From positions 62,001 to 126,000 of the forward strand of contig NZ_FOPH01000005.1 of NCBI RefSeq assembly GCF_900113415.1: DNA of 64,000 bases, written 5' to 3'. Each line of letters begins with the position of its first letter. The stretch's first letter is position 1. Positions 37,997 through 47,523 of the stretch are shown here, one piece after another. The notes beneath the pieces are model-generated. The model saw nothing but the letters and a program-made list of their open reading frames with translations, ran no database searches and was not told the origin of the DNA. This DNA is from Oribacterium sp. WCC10 (GTDB lineage Bacteria > Bacillota > Clostridia > Lachnospirales > Lachnospiraceae). The position numbers were made by a program, and so were the translations under genes.

Positions 37997-39037
37997 TTAA
38001 TATGATCTCTCGTCTACATACTTGAGAGCATTATCTATCGTAAATACTTCTTCATCCATGTAGTATTCCTTAGCCACCTGATTCCCGCGTTCCAGTTCAT
38101 GAATCACTTCCGCAAGTTTCTCTCCGCTTGAAGGTTTACACTCCACGTCCACATCAATGATCCCCTGCATTACCATCTCAAGTCCCTGCCGGCTTGCATC
38201 AAATGAAACAATGATCGGTTTTTCATCCCCGTAAAGATCCATTCCCGCATCCTTCATCGCCTGTAAAGCACCGATAGCCATATCATCATTCTGGCACACC
38301 ACAACATCTATATCATCGTACTTCTGAAGAAAACCGGACATAACCTCCTGTCCTTTTGCCGTGGTAAACTCCCCGTCCTCTCTGTCAAGCATCACCCAGT
38401 TCTTATGTTTCTCACAAACAGTGTCAAATCCCATGCTTCTGCCAAGCTGACTGGATGATCCACGGGTGCCGATGAGCTCGATAATGTTTATCTTGTCATG
38501 ATTTTTTCCACGTTCTTCAAGTATCTTTTCAAGCCACAGTCCTGCATTCTCACCTTCCTTACGCATATTCTCTCCGATCCATGTGGTATATAAAGATGAG
38601 TCGGCGGAAACCTGACGATCCACGAGAATCACCGGAATATTCGCATCTTTAGCCTCTTTCAGCACTGTATCCCACCCGTCCTCCGTTACCGGACAAAAAG
38701 CAATATAGTCCACCTGCTGCGAGATAAATCCGCGGATCGCCTTGATCTGATTCTCCTGTTTCTGCCGGGCATTATTGAACTGAAGAAAGAAGCCATCGTC
38801 CACCGTCAGTGCGTCCCGGATGCTAATGCTGTTGGCGCGGCGCCATTTAGACTCTGATCCAAGCTGTGAAAATCCGACTCTTATGAGATTTTCCGCCGGT
38901 TCGGTTTCTGCAGGCCTCACATTCTGACTTGTTTCATCAACATTAAATGGTGAACAGGATGAAACCGAAACAGCAAACAATAATAAAAGTAATGAAAACA
39001 CTACTTTATGAGTAATCTTATAACCGTTATATATCAT
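37997..39037 (-). CDS. Sugar-binding lipoprotein of a three-component sensor
   Basis: 346 aa. Lipobox VSSC after a hydrophobic signal, then a type I periplasmic-binding fold. It parallels the arabinose operon's binding protein over the whole length (IRVGFSQLGSESKWRRANS against ITVGFAQVGHESDWRTAST; GWDTVLKEAKDANIPVILVDR against GWDTVLTEADDAGIPVIVIDR). It has no transporter genes of its own and lies between the kinase and response-regulator genes, so it most likely presents the sugar to the kinase. The ribosome site is weak (GGAT). Confidence 0.88.
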   Translation of the reverse strand: MIYNGYKITHKVVFSLLLLLFAVSVSSCSPFNVDETSQNVRPAETEPAENLIRVGFSQLGSESKWRRANSISIRDALTVDDGFFLQFNNARQKQENQIKAIRGFISQQVDYIAFCPVTEDGWDTVLKEAKDANIPVILVDRQVSADSSLYTTWIGENMRKEGENAGLWLEKILEERGKNHDKINIIELIGTRGSSSQLGRSMGFDTVCEKHKNWVMLDREDGEFTTAKGQEVMSGFLQKYDDIDVVVCQNDDMAIGALQAMKDAGMDLYGDEKPIIVSFDASRQGLEMVMQGIIDVDVECKPSSGEKLAEVIHELERGNQVAKEYYMDEEVFTIDNALKYVDERSY

Positions 39038-39092
39038 GAGTATCTATCATCCATATACGCTTTGACAAAATGTCTTTTAGCGTAAATAAACC

Positions 39093-40577
39093 TTATTGTA
39101 CCAATTCTTCTACTTTACTTTTTTCTGCAGTTTCCCTGGGAATACGTACCGTGACTTTCGTTCCGCCACCCGGTTCAGAATCGAGAGTTAACCCGTATTC
39201 CGGACCAAAGTTCATACGTATGCGCTCATTTACATTGGCCATACCGAAACCGGAATCCGTATCCTTACAAGGCTTTGTGATGGCAACGCGAAGCTTTTCA
39301 AGTGTTTCGCTATCCATGCCTATGCCATCGTCTGAAACTGTGAATACTATATCTTTATCCCCAAGCTCCCCTGTGATGCGAATCATACCCTTGTCACGTT
39401 TATTCTTAATTCCATGATACAAAGCATTTTCCACAAGGGGCTGCAAAGTCATCTTAAGGATCCTGTACTCATAGAGCAGCGGATCCATACTGATCTCATA
39501 CTCGAGAATGTCATGATATCTGAACTGCTGGATTTCAAGATAACTCCTGATGTGCTGTTCCTCCTCACGAATACTTATATACTCGTGACCGTGGCTCAGT
39601 ACGAGACGGAAGAAATTACTTAGAGATACCAGCATATCTTCAGCCTCATCAAGCTTACGCCCTTCTATGAGCCATATAATGGTATCCATAGTATTATAGA
39701 GAAAATGCGGATTGATCTGTTCCTGCAGAAGTCTTAGTTCTGCATTCCTCATCTTCTTTTCATCATCACGGATCTGCTGCATCATCTTTTCCAGACTTTC
39801 AGCCATATCGTTGATTCGCTCACCAAGTTGAGAGATTTCATCTCCGGACGTACAGTCTGCCCTTGCCTGAAGATTTCCATGGGAAATCTCCTGGGCAACA
39901 TACCCAAGCCGCTCCACAGGGACAGTAATGCTTCTTGAAATATGAATAACAATCAGGAGAAGTACTCCTACTATAAAAACCAGAAGTAAAGCTATAAATA
40001 CAACAAAATATCTGACCCGCACACGAAGTTCTGTCTTCATATGCTGCATGATCATCGTCTGATAATAAAGATAATACTGGATATCGTCCTGAATCAGTTC
40101 AGTGAGAATATAGACATTGTCATTTAACATCTGAATATTCGCATCATAATGACTTCCATCTGACAGATTTCTCTCGATGTCTCCGATACGCAGTTCCAGT
40201 GTATTGACATTTCTGAGCAGATTGTTTAACCAGTTACGACTTTCGATGTCCTGGGTTTTTTCCTCCAATGCAGAGAAGCTTTCCCTGATTTCCCGAAGAG
40301 AATCATAAGGATCACTTAGTTCCGGATCATCACCTATGGTTTCAAATGAAGCTCCACTGACTACGATCTTATAGAGATTCTCATCCACTGCTTCTTTAAA
40401 CTTAAGATTGTACTGATTTGCTACTTCCATGTTACTTACGATCGCATCATAGTCATTGCTATAGCTTCGCAATGCAAATATCAGATATGCAGCTACAAGA
40501 ACCAGGGGTATCATGGAGACAGAAGCCAAAAGAGCCAGTCTCTTACGCAGCGACAGATTATCCAAGACAAAAACCAT
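39093..40577 (-). CDS. Sensor histidine kinase, YesM/LytS-type
   Basis: ~494 aa. Two transmembrane segments (about residues 20-40 and 185-205) flank an extracytoplasmic helical domain. HAMP follows, then the His_kinase domain with H-box QINPHFLYNTMDTI, and an ATPase domain with N-box LQPLVENALYHG and G-box DDGIGMD plus GFGMANV. Start uncertain: ATG 40577, or a TTG at 40562 that has AAAGG at better spacing; a TTG at 40607 is also open. First gene of kinase - binding protein - response regulator. Confidence 0.9.
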   Translation of the reverse strand: MVFVLDNLSLRKRLALLASVSMIPLVLVAAYLIFALRSYSNDYDAIVSNMEVANQYNLKFKEAVDENLYKIVVSGASFETIGDDPELSDPYDSLREIRESFSALEEKTQDIESRNWLNNLLRNVNTLELRIGDIERNLSDGSHYDANIQMLNDNVYILTELIQDDIQYYLYYQTMIMQHMKTELRVRVRYFVVFIALLLVFIVGVLLLIVIHISRSITVPVERLGYVAQEISHGNLQARADCTSGDEISQLGERINDMAESLEKMMQQIRDDEKKMRNAELRLLQEQINPHFLYNTMDTIIWLIEGRKLDEAEDMLVSLSNFFRLVLSHGHEYISIREEEQHIRSYLEIQQFRYHDILEYEISMDPLLYEYRILKMTLQPLVENALYHGIKNKRDKGMIRITGELGDKDIVFTVSDDGIGMDSETLEKLRVAITKPCKDTDSGFGMANVNERIRMNFGPEYGLTLDSEPGGGTKVTVRIPRETAEKSKVEELVQ

Positions 40578-40857
40578 CCTTTGTGCAAAATGTACATAAT
40601 TCCGCAAAGATGAACTAATTTTAGCACAAATGATAAAAAAAAGACAGGCAAAAGCCCGCCGGTATCCATTGAAAATGTCTGATTTGTACAGTTCAGCAGA
40701 TGATTGGTTAAATACAAACCAGATCTAATCATTTTAAAACGGGTCGCTTCGACGGAATAAGCTAAAACATATCCCCCTCTGATTCTGATTAAACTCATAT
40801 TATCTGAATGAACTGTTATTATGATTATAAATATTTCAGATGGATAAAAAACTTGAG

Positions 40858-41081
40858 CAGAGCCGGAGGGTATCTGTTGAAATGCGTAGAGGCGAGGTGT
40901 GAAAAAATCAAAATCGGACCTCTTAGTGGCAGTTGGTTTTCTTTTCCTTAGCCCCCTCGCCAAGTTTTAGTTTTCATCAGGAAAACTAAAACATTGGCGA
41001 GGGCCTACTGCCACTTAGAGGTCCGATTATAGATTTTTCCGCCGAGGCGACCCGTATTTCAACAGATACCCTCCGGCTCTG
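40858..41081 (+). ncRNA. ~225-nt multi-stem hairpin element, copy C
   Basis: Best outer stem of the three: 22 perfect pairs from CAGAGCCGGAGGG through TATCTGTTG with its complement at 41054-41081. Middle stem CGGACCTCTTAGTGGCAGT/ACTGCCACTTAGAGGTCCG, bulge TTTTCCTTAGCC, inner CCCTCGCC/GGCGAGGG, terminal TTTTAGTTTTC-ATCAG-GAAAACTAAAA. It lies between two minus-strand genes, upstream of the kinase and downstream of the AraR-like gene. The remaining part of 40578-40857 shows no gene. Confidence 0.6.
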
Positions 41082-41105
41082 ACCAAACGCCACACCACCG
41101 AATTG

Positions 41106-42227
41106 TCACCTTATATCTTTCACGGAATTACCGGAATTGAACGTAACCGGAAAACGGTATGCGTAATTATGATGTGGCCATTCACGGTCATTCATCATAC
41201 GAAGAAGATTATGAGCCGCCAGCTTTCCCAGTTCAAATTTCGGATGCACCACCGATAAGATATTGATATCCCCGGTTTCCTGCATTTTCGCATCATCAAA
41301 GGAAACAAGAGAGACATCATCAGGAACTTTCACACCACGTTCTGTCAGAAAATCCATATATCGATATGCGATCTCATCATTGTACAAAACAAGTGCTGTA
41401 CACTCCTTTGTCCTTCGATAGAACTCCATCAGACTTTTCCTGCTGAATTTTTCCTCCATATCCTTTGTGGTATACCATCGCACCCAATCATCATCATAAC
41501 GAAGTCCAAAATCCGACAGACACTCCGTAAATCCGCGATACCGCTCCATACCCTGCATATCATCAGACTTAAACATGGCACCGATCTTTCTGTGACCGTT
41601 TTCTATCAGATGTTTAGTCAGCTCATAACTGCTCTTCGAATCAGACATTTCAACACTGTCAAAAGAAATGTTTGAATAATGATTATGAATAAATATAGTA
41701 GGGATATTTTTTCGTCTGATTTCTTTATACAGACGAAGATTCGGATTGGGAAAACTGGTACGTGTACCCTCTATGATAAGTCCGGATACACCTGCCTTGA
41801 GAAAATTCTCAAGGTACATGGTTTCCTCATTCAAATGATTTCTCGTAATTGCGACATCGATTTGAAATCCCTGTTCCTTCATAACCGATTCGATACCGGC
41901 ATATACTTCCGGAAACAAATAATCGGCAAAATAGCTCAGGATCAAACCTATATGCGGCTTGTTATCACCATCATCTCCTGCCTCTGTATGGTAGGAGACA
42001 TAAGTCCCGCTGCCACGGACTCTCCGGATCATCCCTTCCTGTTCCAGTTTTTCAAGGGCAGCACGCACCGTTTGTCTGGAGTAACCAAACTTCTTTTCCA
42101 GTACATGCTCGGACATGAACTTGTCACCGTCCTTCAACACTCCACTCATGATAAGTGTCCGGCCCCATTTATACAGTTTCTGATATTTCAAACTTTCATT
42201 AATATGTTTGTGGATTTCCTTTGCCAT
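41106..42227 (-). CDS. Second AraR-like regulator (GntR plus LacI-type sugar domain)
   Basis: ~373 aa. GntR winged helix (~25-90; VLEKKFGYSRQTVRAALEKLEQEG) and a LacI-type sensor (PHIGLILSYFADYLFPEVY, ALVLYNDEIAYRYMDF, SLVSFDDAKM). Same architecture as the gene at 35019 but clearly diverged. ATG 42227 is chosen; a GTG nine bases upstream (42236) is also possible, and neither has a strong ribosome site. It is the last gene behind the second ABC transporter, 58 nt past its inner permease, and probably controls it via AATACAA-type sites near 47.1-47.3 kb. Confidence 0.87.
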   Translation of the reverse strand: MAKEIHKHINESLKYQKLYKWGRTLIMSGVLKDGDKFMSEHVLEKKFGYSRQTVRAALEKLEQEGMIRRVRGSGTYVSYHTEAGDDGDNKPHIGLILSYFADYLFPEVYAGIESVMKEQGFQIDVAITRNHLNEETMYLENFLKAGVSGLIIEGTRTSFPNPNLRLYKEIRRKNIPTIFIHNHYSNISFDSVEMSDSKSSYELTKHLIENGHRKIGAMFKSDDMQGMERYRGFTECLSDFGLRYDDDWVRWYTTKDMEEKFSRKSLMEFYRRTKECTALVLYNDEIAYRYMDFLTERGVKVPDDVSLVSFDDAKMQETGDINILSVVHPKFELGKLAAHNLLRMMNDREWPHHNYAYRFPVTFNSGNSVKDIR

Positions 42228-42285
42228 ATCACTCACTCTTTTTTTCGGGCAAGAGGCATTTACATGCGATTTACATCATCATATC

Positions 42286-43263
42286 TTACTTGATAACCTG
42301 TAATGACTTCCGATCGGCAAAAACCGCCACAAATACCAGGAATACTATTCCCTGAATAAGCTGCATCATCTGTGTTGAAAATCCCATCATAGTCAAACCA
42401 CTGTTCAGAACGATATACAGAAGTGAACCTACGATAATATTTTCAAAACGCACTTTGGCACCACCCGAAATAGGCATTCCTCCAAGTACCAGAGCGATCA
42501 GAATCTGCGTCTCCAGCTGGCTGCCGCCCGATGATGTAACCGATCCTACCTTGATTACATTGATGAATGCAGCAAAACCCGTGATGGCTCCGGACAATAC
42601 ATAAACAAAGAACTTCATCTTATCCGTACGGATACCTGAAAACATAGCGGCTTTTTCCCCTGCCCCTATTGCCTTAAGATAGGTTCCGAATTTTGTAAAT
42701 CTGAAAAGCACGAAACCAACAACAAGTATAAGTAATGTAAGAAACACTTTCAATCCTGTACTGTCATAGTTGATGAGAGCCGCAGATCCTGCAACCGGAG
42801 CATTGGTTGTCATATACTTTATAAATCCACGAAACAAAAACATGGTACAGATAGTAACGATAAATGATTTGATCTTACGGTATACATAGAAATATCCGTT
42901 AAATGCTCCTATCAGAGCACCTGTCAGAATTCCACATATTATACTTAACGGAATGTTGATTTTCGATACCATACACACCACTATGGATGCAATTCCAAGT
43001 ATGGATCCCTGTGAAAAATCAAGGCCTCCCATGGTCATGATGAAAAACACACCTGTGGTGGCGATCATAGTCACATAGATCTGTGAAAGAACCAGAGACA
43101 TATTTTTGATCATTCTGAAATTTGTCAGTATATTAAAAATCAAAAATACTATGATCAAACCAACGATGGGCAGAAATGTTTTCACCATGGATATCATGGA
43201 TACATTACTCTTTTCCTTCATTTCTTTAGCTGTTGTTATCTCAGTTTTACCTACTGCAACCAT
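42286..43263 (-). CDS. Sugar ABC transporter permease (second CUT2 system)
   Basis: 325 aa, ~9 helices, BPD_transp_2 family: MGGLDFSQGSILGIASIV and LVLGGMPISGGAKVRFENIIVGS are diagnostic. AAGGAGGG precedes the ATG, 9 nt after the ATPase stop. Substrate unknown. Confidence 0.9.
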   Translation of the reverse strand: MVAVGKTEITTAKEMKEKSNVSMISMVKTFLPIVGLIIVFLIFNILTNFRMIKNMSLVLSQIYVTMIATTGVFFIMTMGGLDFSQGSILGIASIVVCMVSKINIPLSIICGILTGALIGAFNGYFYVYRKIKSFIVTICTMFLFRGFIKYMTTNAPVAGSAALINYDSTGLKVFLTLLILVVGFVLFRFTKFGTYLKAIGAGEKAAMFSGIRTDKMKFFVYVLSGAITGFAAFINVIKVGSVTSSGGSQLETQILIALVLGGMPISGGAKVRFENIIVGSLLYIVLNSGLTMMGFSTQMMQLIQGIVFLVFVAVFADRKSLQVIK

Positions 43264-43272
43264 AATCCCTCC

Positions 43273-44772
43273 TTAAACCATCATCGTGATCAGATTGTTT
43301 TCATCGAGAGTTTCATGTCTTTCAATCTCTCCGCTGATCATTCCGTCTTTCATAATGATGATACGATCACACATTCCGATGAGTTCCATCAGCTCTTCAG
43401 ATATCATGATGATAGACTTCCCTGCCTTTCTCATTCTGTCCATAAGCTGATATATATCCTGCTTTACCTTAATGTCGATACCTCTTGTGGGACTGTCCAG
43501 AACGACTATATCAGAGTCCTTTCCGATCCATCTTGCCAGAACAACCTTTTGCTTGTTTCCACCCGAAAGATCCGATACAAACTGATCAACATTAACCATT
43601 TTTACAGACATTTCCTTCGCGAATTTATCAGCAAAACTTCGAAGTTTTTTGTCACTCAGCATATGTCTCTTATCTGAAAGTTCGTCCAATGAAGGAAGGC
43701 ATATATTATCCATGATACTTTGATTCAATACGACAGATTCATTGTCTCTGTCCTTTGATGTATATGCGATACTGTGCTGTATAGCTGTGGGGATATCGTT
43801 GATCTCTGTTCCATCCTGAAGTGTAACTGAACCCTTTCTGTCATAGGATGCACCGAAAATAGCCTTTCCTACTTCATGCATACCTGATTCTGATAATCCG
43901 CCAAAACCTAAAATCTCACCCTTATGTAGTTCAAAGTCAAGATTGCTGATAAGTCCGGGAACCGAAACATCCTTAACCGAAAGAACGACTTCCGGAGATA
44001 CGACGCTGCCGTAATCAGATCGATAGTAGTCTCCTGTTACTTCACGACCAACCATAAGACGTTTCAGGTCCTCTTCTCTGACATCCCTGCTCTTTACGGT
44101 GTCAATGTAAACTCCGTCACGTAATATGGTTATGGTATCAGAATGATCCAGTACTTCCTGAAGATCGTGGGATATGAAGATGATCGTATTCCCCTTGTCC
44201 CTTATCCTGTCCATCACCTTATAAAGCTCATTTCTTCCCTCCTGGGAAAGAGCCGTTGTCGTTTCATCAACAACCACAATCTTAGGATCAAAATAAGTTG
44301 CCTTTACGATCTCTACAAGCTTACGGTCCTCAAAATTATAATCATCAATCATTCGCTGTGCTTTGATACGGTCAAAACCATAGTTATGAAGAAGCTCATT
44401 AGCCTCTTTGATCATCTGTTTTGTATTTTTGATTCCATACTTTACAAAGCGATCTTCATGCCCCAAAAATATATTTTCAGCTACAGTAAGACCGGATAAT
44501 GTTCCAAGCTCCTGCACTATGATGGAAACTCCGTGATCATTGGCATCAACCTGATTTTTGGGATGTATCTCCTCCCCATCCAGCACAAAGATACCGCTGT
44601 CGATACTGTATATACCCGTCAGCATATTGGTAAGTGTGGATTTCCCGGATCCGTTTTCTCCGATAAGAGCATGAACTTCTCCCTTATTGACTGAAAATGA
44701 AACATCCTTAACTGCCTTCGTAATACCGAAGGACTTGCAAAGATTTTTTACCTGTAAACGAACTTCACTCAT
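43273..44772 (-). CDS. Sugar ABC transporter ATPase, tandem domains (second CUT2 system)
   Basis: 499 aa from ATG 44772 (GGAGG upstream; the 44790 GTG lies before that site). N-domain Walker A GENGSGKST, Walker B VVVDETTTAL; the signature loop is degenerate. C-domain has degenerate Walker A (GGLSESGMHE), signature LSGGNKQ and Walker B VVLDSPTRGID, where the usual catalytic Glu after Asp is replaced by Ser. Thus the N-domain supplies the Walker residues and the C-domain the signature, as in other CUT2 ATPases. The N-domain E-T-T rather than E-P-T is slightly unusual. Confidence 0.9.
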   Translation of the reverse strand: MSEVRLQVKNLCKSFGITKAVKDVSFSVNKGEVHALIGENGSGKSTLTNMLTGIYSIDSGIFVLDGEEIHPKNQVDANDHGVSIIVQELGTLSGLTVAENIFLGHEDRFVKYGIKNTKQMIKEANELLHNYGFDRIKAQRMIDDYNFEDRKLVEIVKATYFDPKIVVVDETTTALSQEGRNELYKVMDRIRDKGNTIIFISHDLQEVLDHSDTITILRDGVYIDTVKSRDVREEDLKRLMVGREVTGDYYRSDYGSVVSPEVVLSVKDVSVPGLISNLDFELHKGEILGFGGLSESGMHEVGKAIFGASYDRKGSVTLQDGTEINDIPTAIQHSIAYTSKDRDNESVVLNQSIMDNICLPSLDELSDKRHMLSDKKLRSFADKFAKEMSVKMVNVDQFVSDLSGGNKQKVVLARWIGKDSDIVVLDSPTRGIDIKVKQDIYQLMDRMRKAGKSIIMISEELMELIGMCDRIIIMKDGMISGEIERHETLDENNLITMMV

Positions 44773-44786
44773 TGCCCCCTCCTTCG

Positions 44787-45755
44787 TCACTTTACAATTT
44801 CACCCTTATTGATCTTTGTGGTTACCGTGATAATGATCAGGAGTGCAAAACCTGTGATTACATCCTGAATGGCAGTCGGGGCACCCAAAGCAATAAATCC
44901 GAAAAATATGATGTTGATGATGAACTCACCGATGATGATAGCCTGTAAAGGTATGCCGTATTTTTTGAAAGCAACTCCAAAGAAACATCCCATCGTAGGG
45001 ATAAAGTTACGGCTCATGGATGCCATACCGGTAACAGCCACCATTGAGGAACCGTAACTGATAGTCAGAACTGCCATGATGCCTAAAAAGCCGCCGCTTA
45101 AAATAAATGCGAGAACTTTATATTTGTTGACATTGATTCCCATATTCTTTGCTACAAATTCATTGCTTCCGATGGCGTACGTATATGTACCGATCTTTGT
45201 ATAATTCAGGAATACATAAGCCACTAAAAAGGCAGCAATCGCAAGAACTATATCTCCCGGCATCTGACCGAACATACGAAGTCCTGCAGGTAATGTCTGC
45301 TCCACACCTCCTGCGATGTAGTTTGCAACAGCTTCATAAATAAGAGCGAGACCCGTGGTAACTATCATAGACGGGATACGGAGTTTTACATAAAAGCTTC
45401 CGTTAAATAATCCTACAAGACATCCGCAGCATAAAGCTCCAAGAACAAGACCGATATATCCAAGTCCGAATTTTGTTGCAAAAACACAACCTACTATTGC
45501 TGAAAGCATTATGTTTGCGCCGATTGAAAAGTCAAACATGCCCATGACCATGACAAAATAAAATCCTACAGCGCCTACGCTGGCGATCAGACTGGCCTGA
45601 AAATAACTGAGCATATTGTTTAATGATCCGAAATTATGTGGTGTGAGTATCTTAAAAATACTCCATGAAAGCACAACCAGGAAAAGTAAAATCAAATACC
45701 CTCGAAGGCTTCCTTCGATCTTTTTTTGATCCATTGTCACAGTGGCAGAATTCAT
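44787..45755 (-). CDS. Sugar ABC transporter permease (second CUT2 system)
   Basis: 322 aa, ~8-9 helices. MGMFDFSIGANIMLSAIV and KLRIPSMIVTTGLALIYEA are family signatures. AGAGG precedes the ATG. It lies between the binding-protein and ATPase genes. It pairs with the permease at 42286-43263. Confidence 0.9.
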   Translation of the reverse strand: MNSATVTMDQKKIEGSLRGYLILLFLVVLSWSIFKILTPHNFGSLNNMLSYFQASLIASVGAVGFYFVMVMGMFDFSIGANIMLSAIVGCVFATKFGLGYIGLVLGALCCGCLVGLFNGSFYVKLRIPSMIVTTGLALIYEAVANYIAGGVEQTLPAGLRMFGQMPGDIVLAIAAFLVAYVFLNYTKIGTYTYAIGSNEFVAKNMGINVNKYKVLAFILSGGFLGIMAVLTISYGSSMVAVTGMASMSRNFIPTMGCFFGVAFKKYGIPLQAIIIGEFIINIIFFGFIALGAPTAIQDVITGFALLIIITVTTKINKGEIVK

Positions 45756-45785
45756 TTCATTACCTCTTCTTTATTTTTAAAAACC

Positions 45786-45820
45786 GAGCCGGTATCTGTG
45801 CCTATGCTCGATACCGGCTC
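45786..45820 (-). terminator. Attenuating hairpin after the second binding-protein gene
   Basis: Perfect 11-bp stem GAGCCGGTATC/GATACCGGCTC followed by GGTTTTTAAAAA on the minus strand, between the binding protein and permease. Same arrangement as at 33422. Confidence 0.75.
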
Positions 45821-45848
45821 ATTTTCTGTTTCGTAACAGATTTATAAT

Positions 45849-47018
45849 TTATTTTCCTGCACGAGAGGCTGCATCCTCGATAGAGATCTTTGCAGCTGCC
45901 TCCTTCAATCCTTCAAAATCAAGCTTTGACATCTCAACAAGCTCATCATCAGTGTATGGAAGCTGATCTACGAAATACTTCTCATATGCCTTGTAGTCAT
46001 CTGCGGATGAAACAAAAAGATAAGGGAACGGAACATCATTGAACTTTCCTTCGAATCCTGTGTAGTTGCCCTTGATTGCATTGTAAACCATCATAAATGC
46101 GATCAAAGGATCACAGTAATGTCCACCGGATTCACCTGCCATGGAACCGTTTGCAAGTCTCTCTCCAAGATCCGGAAGGAAGTCTGTTGACACGATATCG
46201 ATATCATTTGTCTTTCCTGCACGCTCAACTGCTGCGATAGCACCCTGAAGAGGATCTCCGCCACCGCCGGCCGGAATCAATGCATCGAGAGACGGATCAG
46301 CGGACATCAAAGCTTCAGCAGCCTTGGAACCGCCTTCAGAAGTAGTTCCTGCGTACTGCGGCTCAGAAAGCTTTGCCTGATCATCAGGATGCTCACTGTT
46401 CCACTTCTCTACTCCTGCCTTATAGCCTTCCCATCTGCCGAGCCATGTAGCATCACCCTGCTCCCATCCGATGAGACCGATGTTTCTATCTCCCTTTTCA
46501 AGGAGAATGTTTACAAGCTTCTCACCATTCTCAGGCTCGTTCTCATGAACAGCGCCTACGAAATACGGAGAATCTGTAGCGGCTTTATAGATATCTGCGC
46601 TATTGTCCTTTGAGATAACACGGAAGAACTGCGCGAGATAAACCTTATTGTCATTACATGTCTTAATCGCAGAAGTCATCTCCGTATCTGAAGAGTTACA
46701 AATAACAATGCCCTGACATCCTGCTGCAGCAAGCTGCTCAACAGAAGCAGTTACCTTCTCGGAAACATGTCCCTGGTCAACATACTGAACCTGAACTCCC
46801 AATGACTTTGCAGCTTCATCCAGAATCTGCTTACACTGGGATCCGAGAACATCTGTTGAAGACCAGATGGATACACCGATCTTTATGTCCTTATTGTCAA
46901 TTGTCTGTCCTCCACCTGCTGCAGATGCAGATGCTGAAGAACCACCACAAGCTACAAGTCCGGTAACCATAGCTACGGACGCTGCAACGGCCGCAACCTT
47001 TTTGAGAATTTTTCTCAT
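45849..47018 (-). CDS. Sugar-binding lipoprotein of the second CUT2 ABC transporter
   Basis: 389 aa from ATG 47018 with GGAGG at good spacing (a TTG at 47039 would precede that site). Lipobox LVAC, short Ser/Ala/Gly tether, then a type I periplasmic-binding fold (DIKIGVSIWSSTDVLG, GIVICNSSDTEM, DALIPAGGGGDPLQGAI). It is only distantly like the YtfQ-type proteins. No catabolic enzyme lies nearby to suggest the sugar. Confidence 0.9.
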   Translation of the reverse strand: MRKILKKVAAVAASVAMVTGLVACGGSSASASAAGGGQTIDNKDIKIGVSIWSSTDVLGSQCKQILDEAAKSLGVQVQYVDQGHVSEKVTASVEQLAAAGCQGIVICNSSDTEMTSAIKTCNDNKVYLAQFFRVISKDNSADIYKAATDSPYFVGAVHENEPENGEKLVNILLEKGDRNIGLIGWEQGDATWLGRWEGYKAGVEKWNSEHPDDQAKLSEPQYAGTTSEGGSKAAEALMSADPSLDALIPAGGGGDPLQGAIAAVERAGKTNDIDIVSTDFLPDLGERLANGSMAGESGGHYCDPLIAFMMVYNAIKGNYTGFEGKFNDVPFPYLFVSSADDYKAYEKYFVDQLPYTDDELVEMSKLDFEGLKEAAAKISIEDAASRAGK

Positions 47019-47080
47019 CACAAAACCTCCGTTATTCAATTAATCACGATCCTGGTTGTTTTCCACAACGCTTTAACCGT

Positions 47081-47109
47081 AGTTTAACAGCGGCCTTGTG
47101 CAATCGCAA
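47081..47109 (-). promoter_or_regulatory. Promoter of the second ABC transporter
   Basis: Minus strand -35 TTGCGA (47104-47109), 17-nt spacer, -10 TAAACT (47081-47086). The AATACAATACAA motif at 47108-47119 abuts the -35 box, a plausible repressor site. Confidence 0.5.
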
Positions 47110-47319
47110 TACAATACAAGACATTAGATATAAATAGTTGTATTGTTATTACATCATTTTCACCATCGAATAAGTGCTGTTTTTATTAAAGATATATATA
47201 TTGCACAAACCATCGCCTTTTTACGTCACTTTTGATAGACATAAAATAGTGGTGTTTTATAAATTAATTAATTTTCGCTATCTTTCTATAGAAATACAAT
47301 ACAACTTCGTATTTGTATT
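47108..47319. promoter_or_regulatory. Repeated AATACAA / TTGTATT operator-like sites
   Basis: AATACAATACAA at 47108-47119 and 47293-47304, the inverted form TTGTATTG at 47138-47145, and TTTGTATT at 47312-47319, which makes an inverted pair with 47293. Likely sites for the AraR-like protein at 41106-42227. The rest of 47019-47523 is AT-rich and has no gene. Confidence 0.45.
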
Positions 47320-47523
47320 ATTTGCTAAATCTGTTTACCTCAACTGATAGGATACACAGTTAACAACTCCCTTATCCTAGACTATTCATTTGCATTATCC
47401 TAAAACAGATATTTCATAGAATTAATACACCACAAAATTTTTTGATTATTTCTTGTGACCTCTCCACTTTGAATTCTGTGTATATAGTTAGAACTATTAA
47501 AAACCAAAGAAAAGGAGACAATC

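Noticed and set aside
11645-41081. The three long hairpins as ordinary MITEs
   Set aside because: Their outer ends differ between copies though they pair, and no target-site duplication is visible. Not fully excluded.
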